From Promethearchaeota archaeon (GTDB lineage Archaea > Asgardarchaeota > Lokiarchaeia > Sigyniarchaeales > SOKP01), in NCBI GenBank assembly GCA_016840085.1, contig JAEOTA010000052.1, forward strand, positions 1 to 64,000: 64,000 nucleotides of DNA, read 5' to 3'. Under the pieces are notes generated by a model. It searched no databases. It saw only the letters and a program-made list of their open reading frames with translations, and was not told the origin of the DNA. Shown here one piece after another: positions 1 to 8,199 of the stretch. The first letter of the stretch is position 1, and every line of letters begins with the position of its first letter. The position numbers were made by a program, and so were the translations under genes.

Positions 1-361
1 AAAGAACGTGGAGAATTAGAGAGATAAATACTGGAAACATCGCTGAGTTTAAGAATAGAATTATGGGTTTAAAAAGAGCCTAATCAAATTTGTCGAGTGA
101 GTGGGTTTTGACATTTAAGTTTTTTTTCAAAAAGTAAATAATTCAATAATTATTTCTTAATAAAGAAAACAGTTATAGTGTACCACATGCTTAGATGTAT
201 GCCCAATTAATAAAAAATTTAAAATAAAAAATATAGGATCTTAAAACAACAAGCTGATCAAGAATCATCATTAATCGCAAGAAATATAATAATTAATGGA
301 GTAAATGAAATTAAAGAAAAAGTTAATAAAATAGAAAAATCGAATAAATAACAATATTCTT
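1..361. other. Upstream region with short coding-like tails
   Basis: No complete gene is visible before gltX. Two short open stretches end here: one running in from the window edge and stopping at about position 83 (ending NRIMGLKRA), and one from about 208 to 350 (containing ADQESSLIARNIIINGVNEI) that has no start codon because a stop lies directly upstream. The first may be the 3' end of a gene outside the window; the second looks like a gene remnant. The rest is AT-rich spacer that must hold the gltX promoter. Confidence 0.35.
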
Positions 362-2122
362 ATGGATAACGAAGAAATTAAAAAAATCCTCTGGATCAAT
401 GGTTTGAAAAATGCGGTAGAATTTGGTGGGATCCCAAATAAGAAAGCGGTTATGGGAAGGTTAATGGCTGAAAAAAAAGATCTCCGATCTCAAACCCACA
501 TTATTATTCCAATTTTGGATAAGATTATAGAAGAGATTACCAATTTGAGTTTGGAGGAACAGACGAAAAAATTATTGTACTTAGATCCAAATGCTCTTGA
601 AAAAAAAGGAACAAAAGAAGAGAAAAAAGAATTACCCTCATTACCAAATATTGATAAATACAAGAAAGTAGTTATGCGGTTAGCCCCTTATCCCAGTGGT
701 GCATTACATATTGGAAATGCAAGGATGATTGTACTAAACGATGAGTATGTGAAAAAACATAATGGAGAACTTATACTATTTTATGATGATACAATTGGAA
801 GTCCTAAATCATTAAGAGATAGTCCGAAAGCTAAATATGTTTTACCAGAAGCATATGATTTAATAAAAGAAGGATTGGAATGGTTAGGTGTAAAATATTC
901 TAAAATACTTTATAAAAGCGATCGTTTGGAGATTTTTTATGATTATTGTGAGAAATTAATTAAAGATCATATCGCATATGTGTGCTTTTGCTCTGCTAAT
1001 GATTTCAGGGAAAAATATAAGAAAAAAAAAGTAGAATGCCCTCATAGGAATCAGTCGATTGAAAAGAATTTAGAGGAATGGAAAGCTATGCTAAATAAGA
1101 AATACCATGAAGGTGAAGCGGTTGTAAGACTAAAAACAGGAATGGATCAAAAGGATCCAGCTTTAAGAGATCAAATCATAATGAGGATATCCGAAGCAAA
1201 ACATCCAAGAGTAGGTAATAAATATATCATATGGCCAATGTTGGAGTACTCATGGGCAATTGATGATTATTTAATAGGCGCTTCTCATATATTAAGAGGA
1301 ATAGATTTAGTTAAGGAAGGTATTATCGAGGTATTTATTTGGGATCATTTTGGTTGGAAAAAAGCAGAACTACTGTATTATGGAAGACTCAATTTTGCTG
1401 ATATGAAATTAAGTAAAACAGAATCAAGAAATAATATACAAAAAGGCAAATATCAAGGGTGGGACGATCCAAGAACTTGGAGTTTACAATCTCTCAAGAA
1501 GCGTGGAATTAAACCTCAAGCATTAAGAGAATCCTTATTAGATCTCGGTATGTCTCAGTCTGGTATTACATTTTCGGTAAATTGGTTATATTCAAAAAAT
1601 CAAGATATAATTGATGAAATTTCAGAACGATACTTTTACGTTGAAGATCCAATATCAATTATCATTAATGATGTTCCCTCTGAAGAATATGTTGCTGAGC
1701 CCTTGTTGCTGCCTACAAACCCAGAAAGAGGGAAAAGAAAAATCAAATGTATTGTAAGAAATAAAAAATTGAGTGTATATATTGCTTTATCAGACGCTAA
1801 AGATATACAAGAAAATCAAATCATAAGGTTAAAGGATTTGATAAACATTCAAATTAGATCTAAAGATCTTAACAAAAAAATAGTAAGAGCCTCATTTCAT
1901 AGTAAGGAATTAAAAAGAGACTTTTCAATTATACACTGGGTACCTAAAGAGGAGTATATAAAGGTTTCAATTATTAAATCTGATGGTTCTCTATCACAAG
2001 GATTTGGAGAACTAAACCTTTTAAAAATCCCTATGAATAATACTATACAATTCGAACGTTTTGGTTTTGTAAATCCTATTGAATTAAAAGGGGATTGTCT
2101 CTTCTGTTATTTTACTCACTAA
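362..2122 (+). CDS. gltX: Glutamyl-tRNA synthetase, archaeal type
   Basis: Class I aminoacyl-tRNA synthetase that charges tRNA-Glu in the cytosol. In most archaea this enzyme is non-discriminating and also supplies Glu-tRNA-Gln. The 586-residue protein has the HIGH motif as HIGN (residues 116-119), the KMSKS motif as KLSKT (349-353), the archaeal signature AIDDYLIGASHILRG near 299-313, and GWDDPRTWSLQSLKKRGI after the KMSKS loop. The C-terminal half is the archaeal/eukaryotic beta-barrel anticodon-binding type. Length fits the family. One oddity is the segment YDDTIGSPK (141-149), where archaeal enzymes normally have a DDTDP-type motif. A relic homologous to its last 47 residues lies at 18622-18763, so the lineage probably once had two gltX copies. 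The function is secure; tRNA specificity cannot be read from sequence. Confidence 0.95.
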   Translation: MDNEEIKKILWINGLKNAVEFGGIPNKKAVMGRLMAEKKDLRSQTHIIIPILDKIIEEITNLSLEEQTKKLLYLDPNALEKKGTKEEKKELPSLPNIDKYKKVVMRLAPYPSGALHIGNARMIVLNDEYVKKHNGELILFYDDTIGSPKSLRDSPKAKYVLPEAYDLIKEGLEWLGVKYSKILYKSDRLEIFYDYCEKLIKDHIAYVCFCSANDFREKYKKKKVECPHRNQSIEKNLEEWKAMLNKKYHEGEAVVRLKTGMDQKDPALRDQIIMRISEAKHPRVGNKYIIWPMLEYSWAIDDYLIGASHILRGIDLVKEGIIEVFIWDHFGWKKAELLYYGRLNFADMKLSKTESRNNIQKGKYQGWDDPRTWSLQSLKKRGIKPQALRESLLDLGMSQSGITFSVNWLYSKNQDIIDEISERYFYVEDPISIIINDVPSEEYVAEPLLLPTNPERGKRKIKCIVRNKKLSVYIALSDAKDIQENQIIRLKDLINIQIRSKDLNKKIVRASFHSKELKRDFSIIHWVPKEEYIKVSIIKSDGSLSQGFGELNLLKIPMNNTIQFERFGFVNPIELKGDCLFCYFTH

Positions 2123-2271
2123 ATATTTTGAAACATTATATTCTAAATAACTCATCAAAATATTATGATAATTAAAGTTCTATTAAAAAAAATTTAATAA
2201 TTAACGATATAATTATAACTGTATAAGAATAGAAATAGCTTATAAAACTAATTAATAAGATACTGAAGTCG

Positions 2272-4173
2272 ATGCCTCATCTACCCTGTAAAAAGTGCGG
2301 TAGTTGTTTGCCCTTAGTTAAAGGGGCTGTTATTCAGTGTCCTTATTGTGGGTCAAAAACTTTTTATATAGAATCAGTTTACTCTTTTAAATATTATATT
2401 TCAGAGATCTTGAATCTCACATCAATAAAACAGAAAAGAAAAATTGATGATAGAGAGCTTGAGAGAAGAAAATTACTTATTAAATCATATTTTCATAAGA
2501 TATATACTAAATTCAATGAATATAGGCATTTAGTAATTACAAAATTAGACGAAATTAATATTGATCTGGTAAAATTATTCAATTTAATTCGAGAAGCAGG
2601 TAATTTTGAGATTATTATCGAAGAATTTCTTTTAAACCATTTACCAGAAGGTAATGGAAAAATTAAATTTCAAGAAATTAGAGATTTATCTTATCTTATT
2701 AATAAATCTCTATTAGGATTATATTATAGCTATTTAGCTAAAGATATAAAACATATTGACCATTGCTGTAAATTCTATTATTATGCTGAACGAAATTTTC
2801 AGAATGTTGTAGATTATTGTCATATCACAAAATTTGAAAATGAAGCTTCACCGATCTGTAAAAAGGAAGAAATTTATTCTATTCTTGTTAAATTTGTATC
2901 TATTCTAAGAAATATCTTAAATAAAAATCCAAGGTATTACTCTGAGAAATTAGAAGATTTGCTTGAACGTTTGGGAAAAATTGGAGAAGCAGATATTCAA
3001 ACATATAATTTATATACGCAAATCGATCATATATATCAATTAGAACGAGATACCACTGTATTATTGGAAAAAGTAAGAATCGATAATCCGTTTTCGCAAG
3101 CAGAACCATTGAATGAGAATTTAATACTTAACATGGAAGATGATATTAAAAAATTAAATCATATAAGAAATTGGATTAAAGACATATCTGAAAAATTTTA
3201 TATTTATCAAAAAAATCTTCTAAAATTACATTCTGGAAGGTTAGTCAAATATTTAGGATCTTATCGTGAGGAATTTTTAAGCTATAAAAACAAGAATGCT
3301 GAGAAGATTGATGATTTATTAGGAACTATGGTAAATAAAGCATTAGATACTTATAATTCAGAAATTATTGAAGCTTTAGATATTTTAAGTTATTTTATGC
3401 AGAAAAACATTTATAATAAAGAAGTTATAGAAAGATTTGAAATTGAGCATGATGATTTTATCAAAATGGAGGAGTTACTCAAAAATTTTATTAATAATTT
3501 GTTTAAAAGACCACTTCTCAGAAATATTGAATCTGAATATTATAAAAAACTAATTTCTCTAATTTCAGGCAAACGCACTGAATTTGATAAAAATATCTTA
3601 AAATATATTGATCGTTTACTAAAAGATTTTGAAGAAATTAGAAATAAGAAAGTGTTGTCCTTAGAAGAACAACGTAATCAGTTTAGTTTAGAGATTAAAC
3701 CTAATCTTCAGAAACTCATTAATTTAAGTTTTACTTTAAATGAAGAAAATTTACCATATCCACTTTTCATAGATATAAGTTTTGAAAACAAAAAATTAAA
3801 AGTAGATTACCCAGAAATCGTTACTCTTACAATAGAAAATCCAAATTTAACAGATATAAAGGATATAAAAATTTATTTCTTTATGCCAGACTCTTTTCAA
3901 TCTAAATTAAAATTTACAAATATTAAAAGATTAAAAGCCAATGAAACGAGAAAAATAAAAACTAGAATCATACCAAGAGAACGGGGAACATTTTTATCTA
4001 TGGTTATGATGGAATATCAGCATACTAACAAAACATTTTGGATGCCCTCAATTAAATTTGAATTAGAAGTTGAAGATATTAAGAGGTATGCATATCATCC
4101 TATAAATAAAGCCAGTTATGAGCATGTACTTGAGGCTAACCATCGGTTAAAATTTATTAGAAGTTTTATTTAA
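2272..4173 (+). CDS. Zinc-ribbon helical protein of unknown function
   Basis: I do not recognise this 633-residue protein as a named family. It opens with a compact zinc ribbon with two CxxC-type knuckles (CKKCGSC near residues 6-12 and CPYCGS near 23-28). A long, mostly alpha-helical, charged middle follows (about 50-480), without predicted membrane segments. The C-terminal 140 residues look beta-rich (phrases such as EIVTLTIENPNLTDIKDIKIYFF), like an Ig-type or arrestin-like sandwich. A similar zinc-ribbon plus beta-sandwich combination, in reverse order, occurs in the protein at 24169-25158. It is probably a cytosolic scaffold or adaptor, but that is inference. The start is the ATG directly preceding the zinc ribbon. 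It follows gltX by 150 bases, so co-transcription is possible but not shown. Confidence 0.6.
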   Translation: MPHLPCKKCGSCLPLVKGAVIQCPYCGSKTFYIESVYSFKYYISEILNLTSIKQKRKIDDRELERRKLLIKSYFHKIYTKFNEYRHLVITKLDEINIDLVKLFNLIREAGNFEIIIEEFLLNHLPEGNGKIKFQEIRDLSYLINKSLLGLYYSYLAKDIKHIDHCCKFYYYAERNFQNVVDYCHITKFENEASPICKKEEIYSILVKFVSILRNILNKNPRYYSEKLEDLLERLGKIGEADIQTYNLYTQIDHIYQLERDTTVLLEKVRIDNPFSQAEPLNENLILNMEDDIKKLNHIRNWIKDISEKFYIYQKNLLKLHSGRLVKYLGSYREEFLSYKNKNAEKIDDLLGTMVNKALDTYNSEIIEALDILSYFMQKNIYNKEVIERFEIEHDDFIKMEELLKNFINNLFKRPLLRNIESEYYKKLISLISGKRTEFDKNILKYIDRLLKDFEEIRNKKVLSLEEQRNQFSLEIKPNLQKLINLSFTLNEENLPYPLFIDISFENKKLKVDYPEIVTLTIENPNLTDIKDIKIYFFMPDSFQSKLKFTNIKRLKANETRKIKTRIIPRERGTFLSMVMMEYQHTNKTFWMPSIKFELEVEDIKRYAYHPINKASYEHVLEANHRLKFIRSFI

Positions 4174-4265
4174 AAATTATATCCTAAAATTACTAACTTT
4201 TTCCAATAATGGAACATTCTTAGAAAACTTGAAGTAGATAAATGCAACAAATTTAAAATTGATTC

Positions 4266-4496
4266 CTATGAAAAAAATACATTTACGTTAGCACCAAACA
4301 TCTTTTGAATGTCTTTAATATCGTTACTGCTTATCGGATTTCCTATGAGGTCAACTTCCTGTAGTTCTGGTAATTGTGGAAAATCTCTAACTTTCGAGAT
4401 ATTATTTTTATAAAATGAAATCTCCTTAAGACGTGTGAGGTTCTCAATCCCCTTTATTTCAGAAATCTTATTGGAATTAAGTATCAACACCCTCAA
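4266..4496 (-). pseudogene. C-terminal LRR part, out of frame with its N-terminus
   Basis: This 76-codon stretch contains leucine-rich repeats (LILNSNKISEIKGIENL, ISFYKNNISKVRDFPQL, VDLIGNPISSND) and an LRR cap-like end. It continues the LRR array of the gene at 4511-5605 but in another frame. On the minus strand the junction is a run of six G (plus-strand C run at 4539-4544). Adding one G would read LALGGNQISEIQGLENLRNL straight into this segment, preserving the repeat phase exactly. It is therefore the tail of the upstream gene and not a separate gene. Either the gene is broken, or the six-base homopolymer was miscounted in assembly. Confidence 0.75.
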
Positions 4497-4510
4497 ATTC
4501 CTAAGATTTT

Positions 4511-5605
4511 CTAATCCTTGAATCTCTGAGATTTGATTCCCCCCAGAGCTAATTTCCTTAAATCTCTAAGAGTCTCAAGCCCTTCAATAGCTTTGATTTT
4601 GTTATCCCAAAGGCTTAAAACTTTTAACTTTGTTAGACTCTCAAGCCCTTCTATCTTTTTGATTTGATTACTGGAAAGATTTAAAAACTCTAATTCTGTT
4701 AGATTCTCAAGCCCCTTAATCTTAGAAATGTGATTTAAGGGGAGTGAAAGATGTCTTAGATATCTTAGATGATCAATATTTTTGATTTCGCAGATTTTAT
4801 TCATGTTCAAGGCAAGTTCTCTTAAATAAGTAAAATTGTCAAGTCCTTTAATTTCAACGATATAGTTCTGGAGAAGGGCTGAACGAGTAATATCTGTAAG
4901 CGATTTGAGTTCTTTAATGTCAGTTATATCATTAATTGGCTTTAAATGATCATACTTACGAGTAAAAGATGCCGAAAATTCCTTTGGTCGAATTTTTTTT
5001 TTATACCCCTGTAATTCGTGCTTGTCAAAAAGGTGTGCTCTTTCATCTTTTGAAAAATATATGTTCGCAAAATACGCAGTAGTATAAAGTTCATTGAGCA
5101 TTTCATTGATTATCTCTCTCTCCTCGAAATTAAAGTCGCGTAAGAACCCTCCCTCAAGAAAAAAAAGCTTCATTTGATTCGAACCGTTAATAAACCGAGT
5201 AATTATCTCATCCTTAAAAATCCTTTTAGCTCTGATGTCACCTAACCTACATAATTCTTTTAAAAGAGGGAAGGCTAAACTATGATGCAGGATTCTCGTG
5301 TCATAATCACTTTCTATCCACACTTGAATATTCGAACAATGACCCCAAAATTCCTCTTCTGGGCTCAAATCTGATTGATTGTATCCCGGACGAGGATATA
5401 CTTGCTCTAAATCGTCAATAGAAGTAATATCATCATATTTATCCAATCTTTTTATTGGAATATGAATCATTAAGGACTTACATTGTCTAAATAATCGATT
5501 GTTGACATAAATATTCGTCCTACCTCTCTCTAATTTCAGAGAAATGTGCCTATTAAGCTGAACTTCATTTCCTTTAAAATGAGGATAAATAATTTTATTA
5601 TGCAT
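4511..5605 (-). CDS. Leucine-rich repeat protein with Asgard-type N-terminal domain
   Basis: The 364-residue protein has an N-terminal domain of about 170 residues, with the signature EEFWGHCSNIQVWIESDYDT, followed by AFPLLKELCRLGDIRAKRIFKDEI. A helical linker follows, then a regular LRR array of 22-residue repeats of the form LxxLxxLxLxxNxIxxIxGLex (about residues 235-360). The same N-terminal signature occurs in the protein at 16218-17240, so it is a true domain, not a chance match. LRR arrays of this type bind proteins. There is no signal peptide, so it is probably cytosolic. The array ends abruptly in GGIKSQRFKD because of a frameshift at the G-run. The intact gene would span 4266-5605 and encode about 446 residues. 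LRR assignment is firm; the partner is unknown. Confidence 0.85.
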   Translation of the reverse strand: MHNKIIYPHFKGNEVQLNRHISLKLERGRTNIYVNNRLFRQCKSLMIHIPIKRLDKYDDITSIDDLEQVYPRPGYNQSDLSPEEEFWGHCSNIQVWIESDYDTRILHHSLAFPLLKELCRLGDIRAKRIFKDEIITRFINGSNQMKLFFLEGGFLRDFNFEEREIINEMLNELYTTAYFANIYFSKDERAHLFDKHELQGYKKKIRPKEFSASFTRKYDHLKPINDITDIKELKSLTDITRSALLQNYIVEIKGLDNFTYLRELALNMNKICEIKNIDHLRYLRHLSLPLNHISKIKGLENLTELEFLNLSSNQIKKIEGLESLTKLKVLSLWDNKIKAIEGLETLRDLRKLALGGIKSQRFKD

Positions 5606-5714
5606 TGCTAAACTTAATTATATTTCTACTATGATACGAAGGAATTACCCATATAAAAAAATATGGTGCTATTTAAATTATTTATTACCTAAGAAATGAT
5701 CTAAGCCCAATTGG

Positions 5715-6026
5715 GTGCTTGGATCTTCTCCAATCATAATTGTATCGCCTGAAGGAAATAATCCTAAGTTAATTAACTATAACAATTTTCTAAGTTATGG
5801 AGCAAATTTTATCGCAGTCAAGGATTTCGGCTCAAGACAATTAATGAAGGAAGTTATTGATCTCTTCAGAGAATATTATATGCTGAGGATTCCATCTCGA
5901 AGAGAAAAGATTGACAAATATATGGACTTCTTTGAAAGTTTATTCGCCTTAACAGAGGGAAGATTGTATATTAAATTCCCATGGAATAAGCTCAAGGTAG
6001 TTAAAAATGGAATATCTTTTGGATGA
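5715..6026 (+). CDS. Small hypothetical protein, possibly N-terminally truncated
   Basis: A 103-codon open frame beginning with GTG. It has a coding-like composition (PIIIVSPEGNNPKLINYN, then an amphipathic segment with RIPSRREKIDKYMDFFESLF). I do not recognise the family. A stop codon lies nine codons upstream of the GTG, with no good ribosome binding site. The N-terminus starts in the middle of what looks like a beta strand, so this may be the 3' part of a decayed gene instead of a complete one. A poly-T tract follows directly. Confidence 0.4.
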   Translation: MLGSSPIIIVSPEGNNPKLINYNNFLSYGANFIAVKDFGSRQLMKEVIDLFREYYMLRIPSRREKIDKYMDFFESLFALTEGRLYIKFPWNKLKVVKNGISFG

Positions 6027-6048
6027 AGAGGCAAAGAAAAGTTTATCT

Positions 6049-6067
6049 AATTTTTTTTTTTATTTTT
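6049..6067 (+). terminator. Poly-T terminator
   Basis: A run of eleven T followed by ATTTTT lies 25 bases after the stop of the small open frame. Oligo-T on the non-template strand is the usual intrinsic termination signal of archaeal RNA polymerase. No hairpin is needed or seen. Confidence 0.4.
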
Positions 6068-6221
6068 ACTTATCTTTACTAAATTTACAACCATAGTAGA
6101 ATAATGAAGATAGTCGAAAATATATTAAAAATATCATCAAGAATATCATTGGAACTTTAAATTTATATTTAATATAAAAAGTAAAATTTTTAGTAGTTAA
6201 ACTTCTTCCTCTAATTTAACA

Positions 6222-7304
6222 ATGAACGATAAAGAAATTCAAAAAAAATCTAGCTATGAAGAAGAATTTATATATTGCCCTATTTGTGGGGCTAAGCTTC
6301 CACAAGTTCAAAACATTAAATTTTGTGTAAAGTGTGGTACAAATATCGACTTTATCAGAGAACACAAACAATTACCACCTCGACAAATAACTAATCCATA
6401 TAGAATAACTACGGTACAACCTCAATATCCTCCTTCTTTTATTGATTATGGACCTGCAAAAATATCAGATGATACTATTCTCAATACTAAAGATCGTAAA
6501 TTGTGGAGTACACTTACATCTATTGGATTACCTTTAGGAGCGTTTCTTGCATTAGAATTATTATTAGCAGGGTTATTTACAATAATAATATTTTTTACTT
6601 ATGATTTAGATATACTCTATGATCTAATCTCTAATTCTTATTTTACTATACTAATTTCTCTTTTTGAATTCGTTTTTATTATTTTTCCAGCGCTATATGC
6701 TGGAAAATATCTTCAGAATCCAACTTTAAAAAATAGATTAACTTTATTGGGTTTTACATCAAAAGGTTATGAGAGAAAAAAAATCATTAAAGAGATTTTA
6801 ATAGGGCTAGGTTTTGCGGTAATTGGATATATTGTTGTAATATCTGTGTCGATACTTATTGAGGTTATTTTAGAACTAGGTCTAGGAATCGAAATAGTAA
6901 CTGATGATAGTAGTATAGAGGGGTCTATAATTCCCTCTGATATTTTAAGTTTAATCCTCTTTGTTGTAGTTATGATATTAATTGTGGGAACATCTGAGGA
7001 GATTCTATTTAGAGGGTTTATGCAAAAAGGCTTAGTACGGAATTTAGGAAATAGATGGGGATTAATCTTAACTGCATTTATCTTTTCAATAATTCACTTA
7101 ATTGGAATCTTTCTCCTAATGGAATCACCTGTAACTATTTTTATATCTTTTATTATATCATTTATCCCTTATTTTGCAATTTCCTTAATTTTAGGATGGC
7201 TATACTATTGGAGAGATGAAAATTTGATTGCAAATATGATTTGTCATGGTGTATACAATGCCTTAACGATTATTTTAGCCTACATTTTTATAGGAGCATT
7301 TTAA
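6222..7304 (+). CDS. Zinc-ribbon CPBP (Abi/CAAX) intramembrane protease
   Basis: Membrane protein of 360 residues. An N-terminal zinc ribbon (Cys19, Cys22, Cys35, Cys38) is followed by a short Pro-rich linker and about eight transmembrane segments from residue 100 on. The last four carry the CPBP signature: EE with a following FRGF (Glu259, Glu260, Arg264), a histidine in SIIHL (His292) and a second in CHGVYN (His342). This is the glutamate/histidine active site of the Rce1/CAAX-type family. Such enzymes cleave within or near the membrane; many prokaryotic members have unknown substrates. The zinc ribbon would face the cytosol. Catalytic residues are all present, so it should be active. It precedes the MtxX-like gene by 26 bases, and the two are probably co-transcribed. 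Confidence 0.88.
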   Translation: MNDKEIQKKSSYEEEFIYCPICGAKLPQVQNIKFCVKCGTNIDFIREHKQLPPRQITNPYRITTVQPQYPPSFIDYGPAKISDDTILNTKDRKLWSTLTSIGLPLGAFLALELLLAGLFTIIIFFTYDLDILYDLISNSYFTILISLFEFVFIIFPALYAGKYLQNPTLKNRLTLLGFTSKGYERKKIIKEILIGLGFAVIGYIVVISVSILIEVILELGLGIEIVTDDSSIEGSIIPSDILSLILFVVVMILIVGTSEEILFRGFMQKGLVRNLGNRWGLILTAFIFSIIHLIGIFLLMESPVTIFISFIISFIPYFAISLILGWLYYWRDENLIANMICHGVYNALTIILAYIFIGAF

Positions 7305-7330
7305 ATTTAAAACCATTATTAAAGGTAAAT

Positions 7331-8191
7331 ATGAACTTATTACATAAATTTGAATTGTTAGCTAAAGGAAAGGATATAAAAATTGGAATAGGATTGGGAG
7401 AATCGGATTTTCATAACCAAAAAATCCTGAAAGCAAGTAAGTCTTTTTTAGAGGAGTATAAGTCGGAAATTTTAATCTTTGGAAATAAAAGGTTTTTAAA
7501 TTCCCTGAAGAAACAAGTTTCTACTAAAAAAGGCCAATCACATCTTAGATTAATCGATTGTGAAAATCCAGAAGAAAGTATTTATGAATTTTTTAATAAT
7601 AATATGATTCAAGCTATTGTTAGAGGGTCATTAAGTTCAAGTAAATTTCTAAAAAACCTAAAAAAATCGTTGAATATCACGGATATAAATAGACTTGCAT
7701 TACTGGAAACAATTAAAGGACACCAATTCTTTTATGGGCCAGTTGGTATTGATGAATGTAATACGTTAGAAAGAAAAAGGGTATTTATAGAGAATGCATT
7801 AAAACAGTTTGGAATACTTGATATTACCCCTAAAATTAGTATTTTAAGTGGTGGTAGGGAAAGTGATATCGGCAGAGATGATAAAGTAGATGAGACAATT
7901 AAAGATGCCGAAAACTTAGTTCAGATATTGAGAGAGATATATCCTGAATTAAGCATTACTCATGATGAAATTTTAATAGAAAACGCCATTGAAAAGAAAT
8001 CGAATTTAATTATTGCTCCTGATGGTGTTTCAGGTAATCTAATATATCGTACACTAGTCCATTTAGGAGGGGGAAAAGCTTATGGTGCGATTTATATAGG
8101 GATAGAAAAAATTATAATAGACACTTCTAGAGTTGGTGAATTTTCTGAAATTTATGGTGCTTTATTACTAGCACTTGCTTTATCAAGATAA
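7331..8191 (+). CDS. MtxX-like protein (phosphotransacetylase-fold, methanogenesis marker 4 family)
   Basis: The 286-residue protein resembles MtxX, the 'methyltransferase-related' family known as methanogenesis marker protein 4, which has the phosphate acetyl/butyryl-transferase fold. Visible features are an N-terminal KIGIGLGES strand-turn, a central LSGGRESDIGRDDKVDETI loop and a C-terminal LIIAPDGVSGNLIYRTLVHLGGGKAYGAI segment typical of the family. The open frame runs further upstream, but the ATG at 7331 is chosen because upstream residues overlap the protease gene and look non-native. The biochemical role of MtxX is not established. Its presence here, with no methanogenesis gene in view, argues for a broader role in C1 or CoA chemistry. 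The family call rests on remembered motif pattern, not a search. Confidence 0.65.
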   Translation: MNLLHKFELLAKGKDIKIGIGLGESDFHNQKILKASKSFLEEYKSEILIFGNKRFLNSLKKQVSTKKGQSHLRLIDCENPEESIYEFFNNNMIQAIVRGSLSSSKFLKNLKKSLNITDINRLALLETIKGHQFFYGPVGIDECNTLERKRVFIENALKQFGILDITPKISILSGGRESDIGRDDKVDETIKDAENLVQILREIYPELSITHDEILIENAIEKKSNLIIAPDGVSGNLIYRTLVHLGGGKAYGAIYIGIEKIIIDTSRVGEFSEIYGALLLALALSR

Positions 8192-8199
8192 TTTATTTT

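Noticed and set aside
7241..7330. Upstream extension of the MtxX-like gene
   Set aside because: The extra 30 residues overlap the protease gene in another frame and lack family similarity; the ATG at 7331 gives a natural N-terminus.
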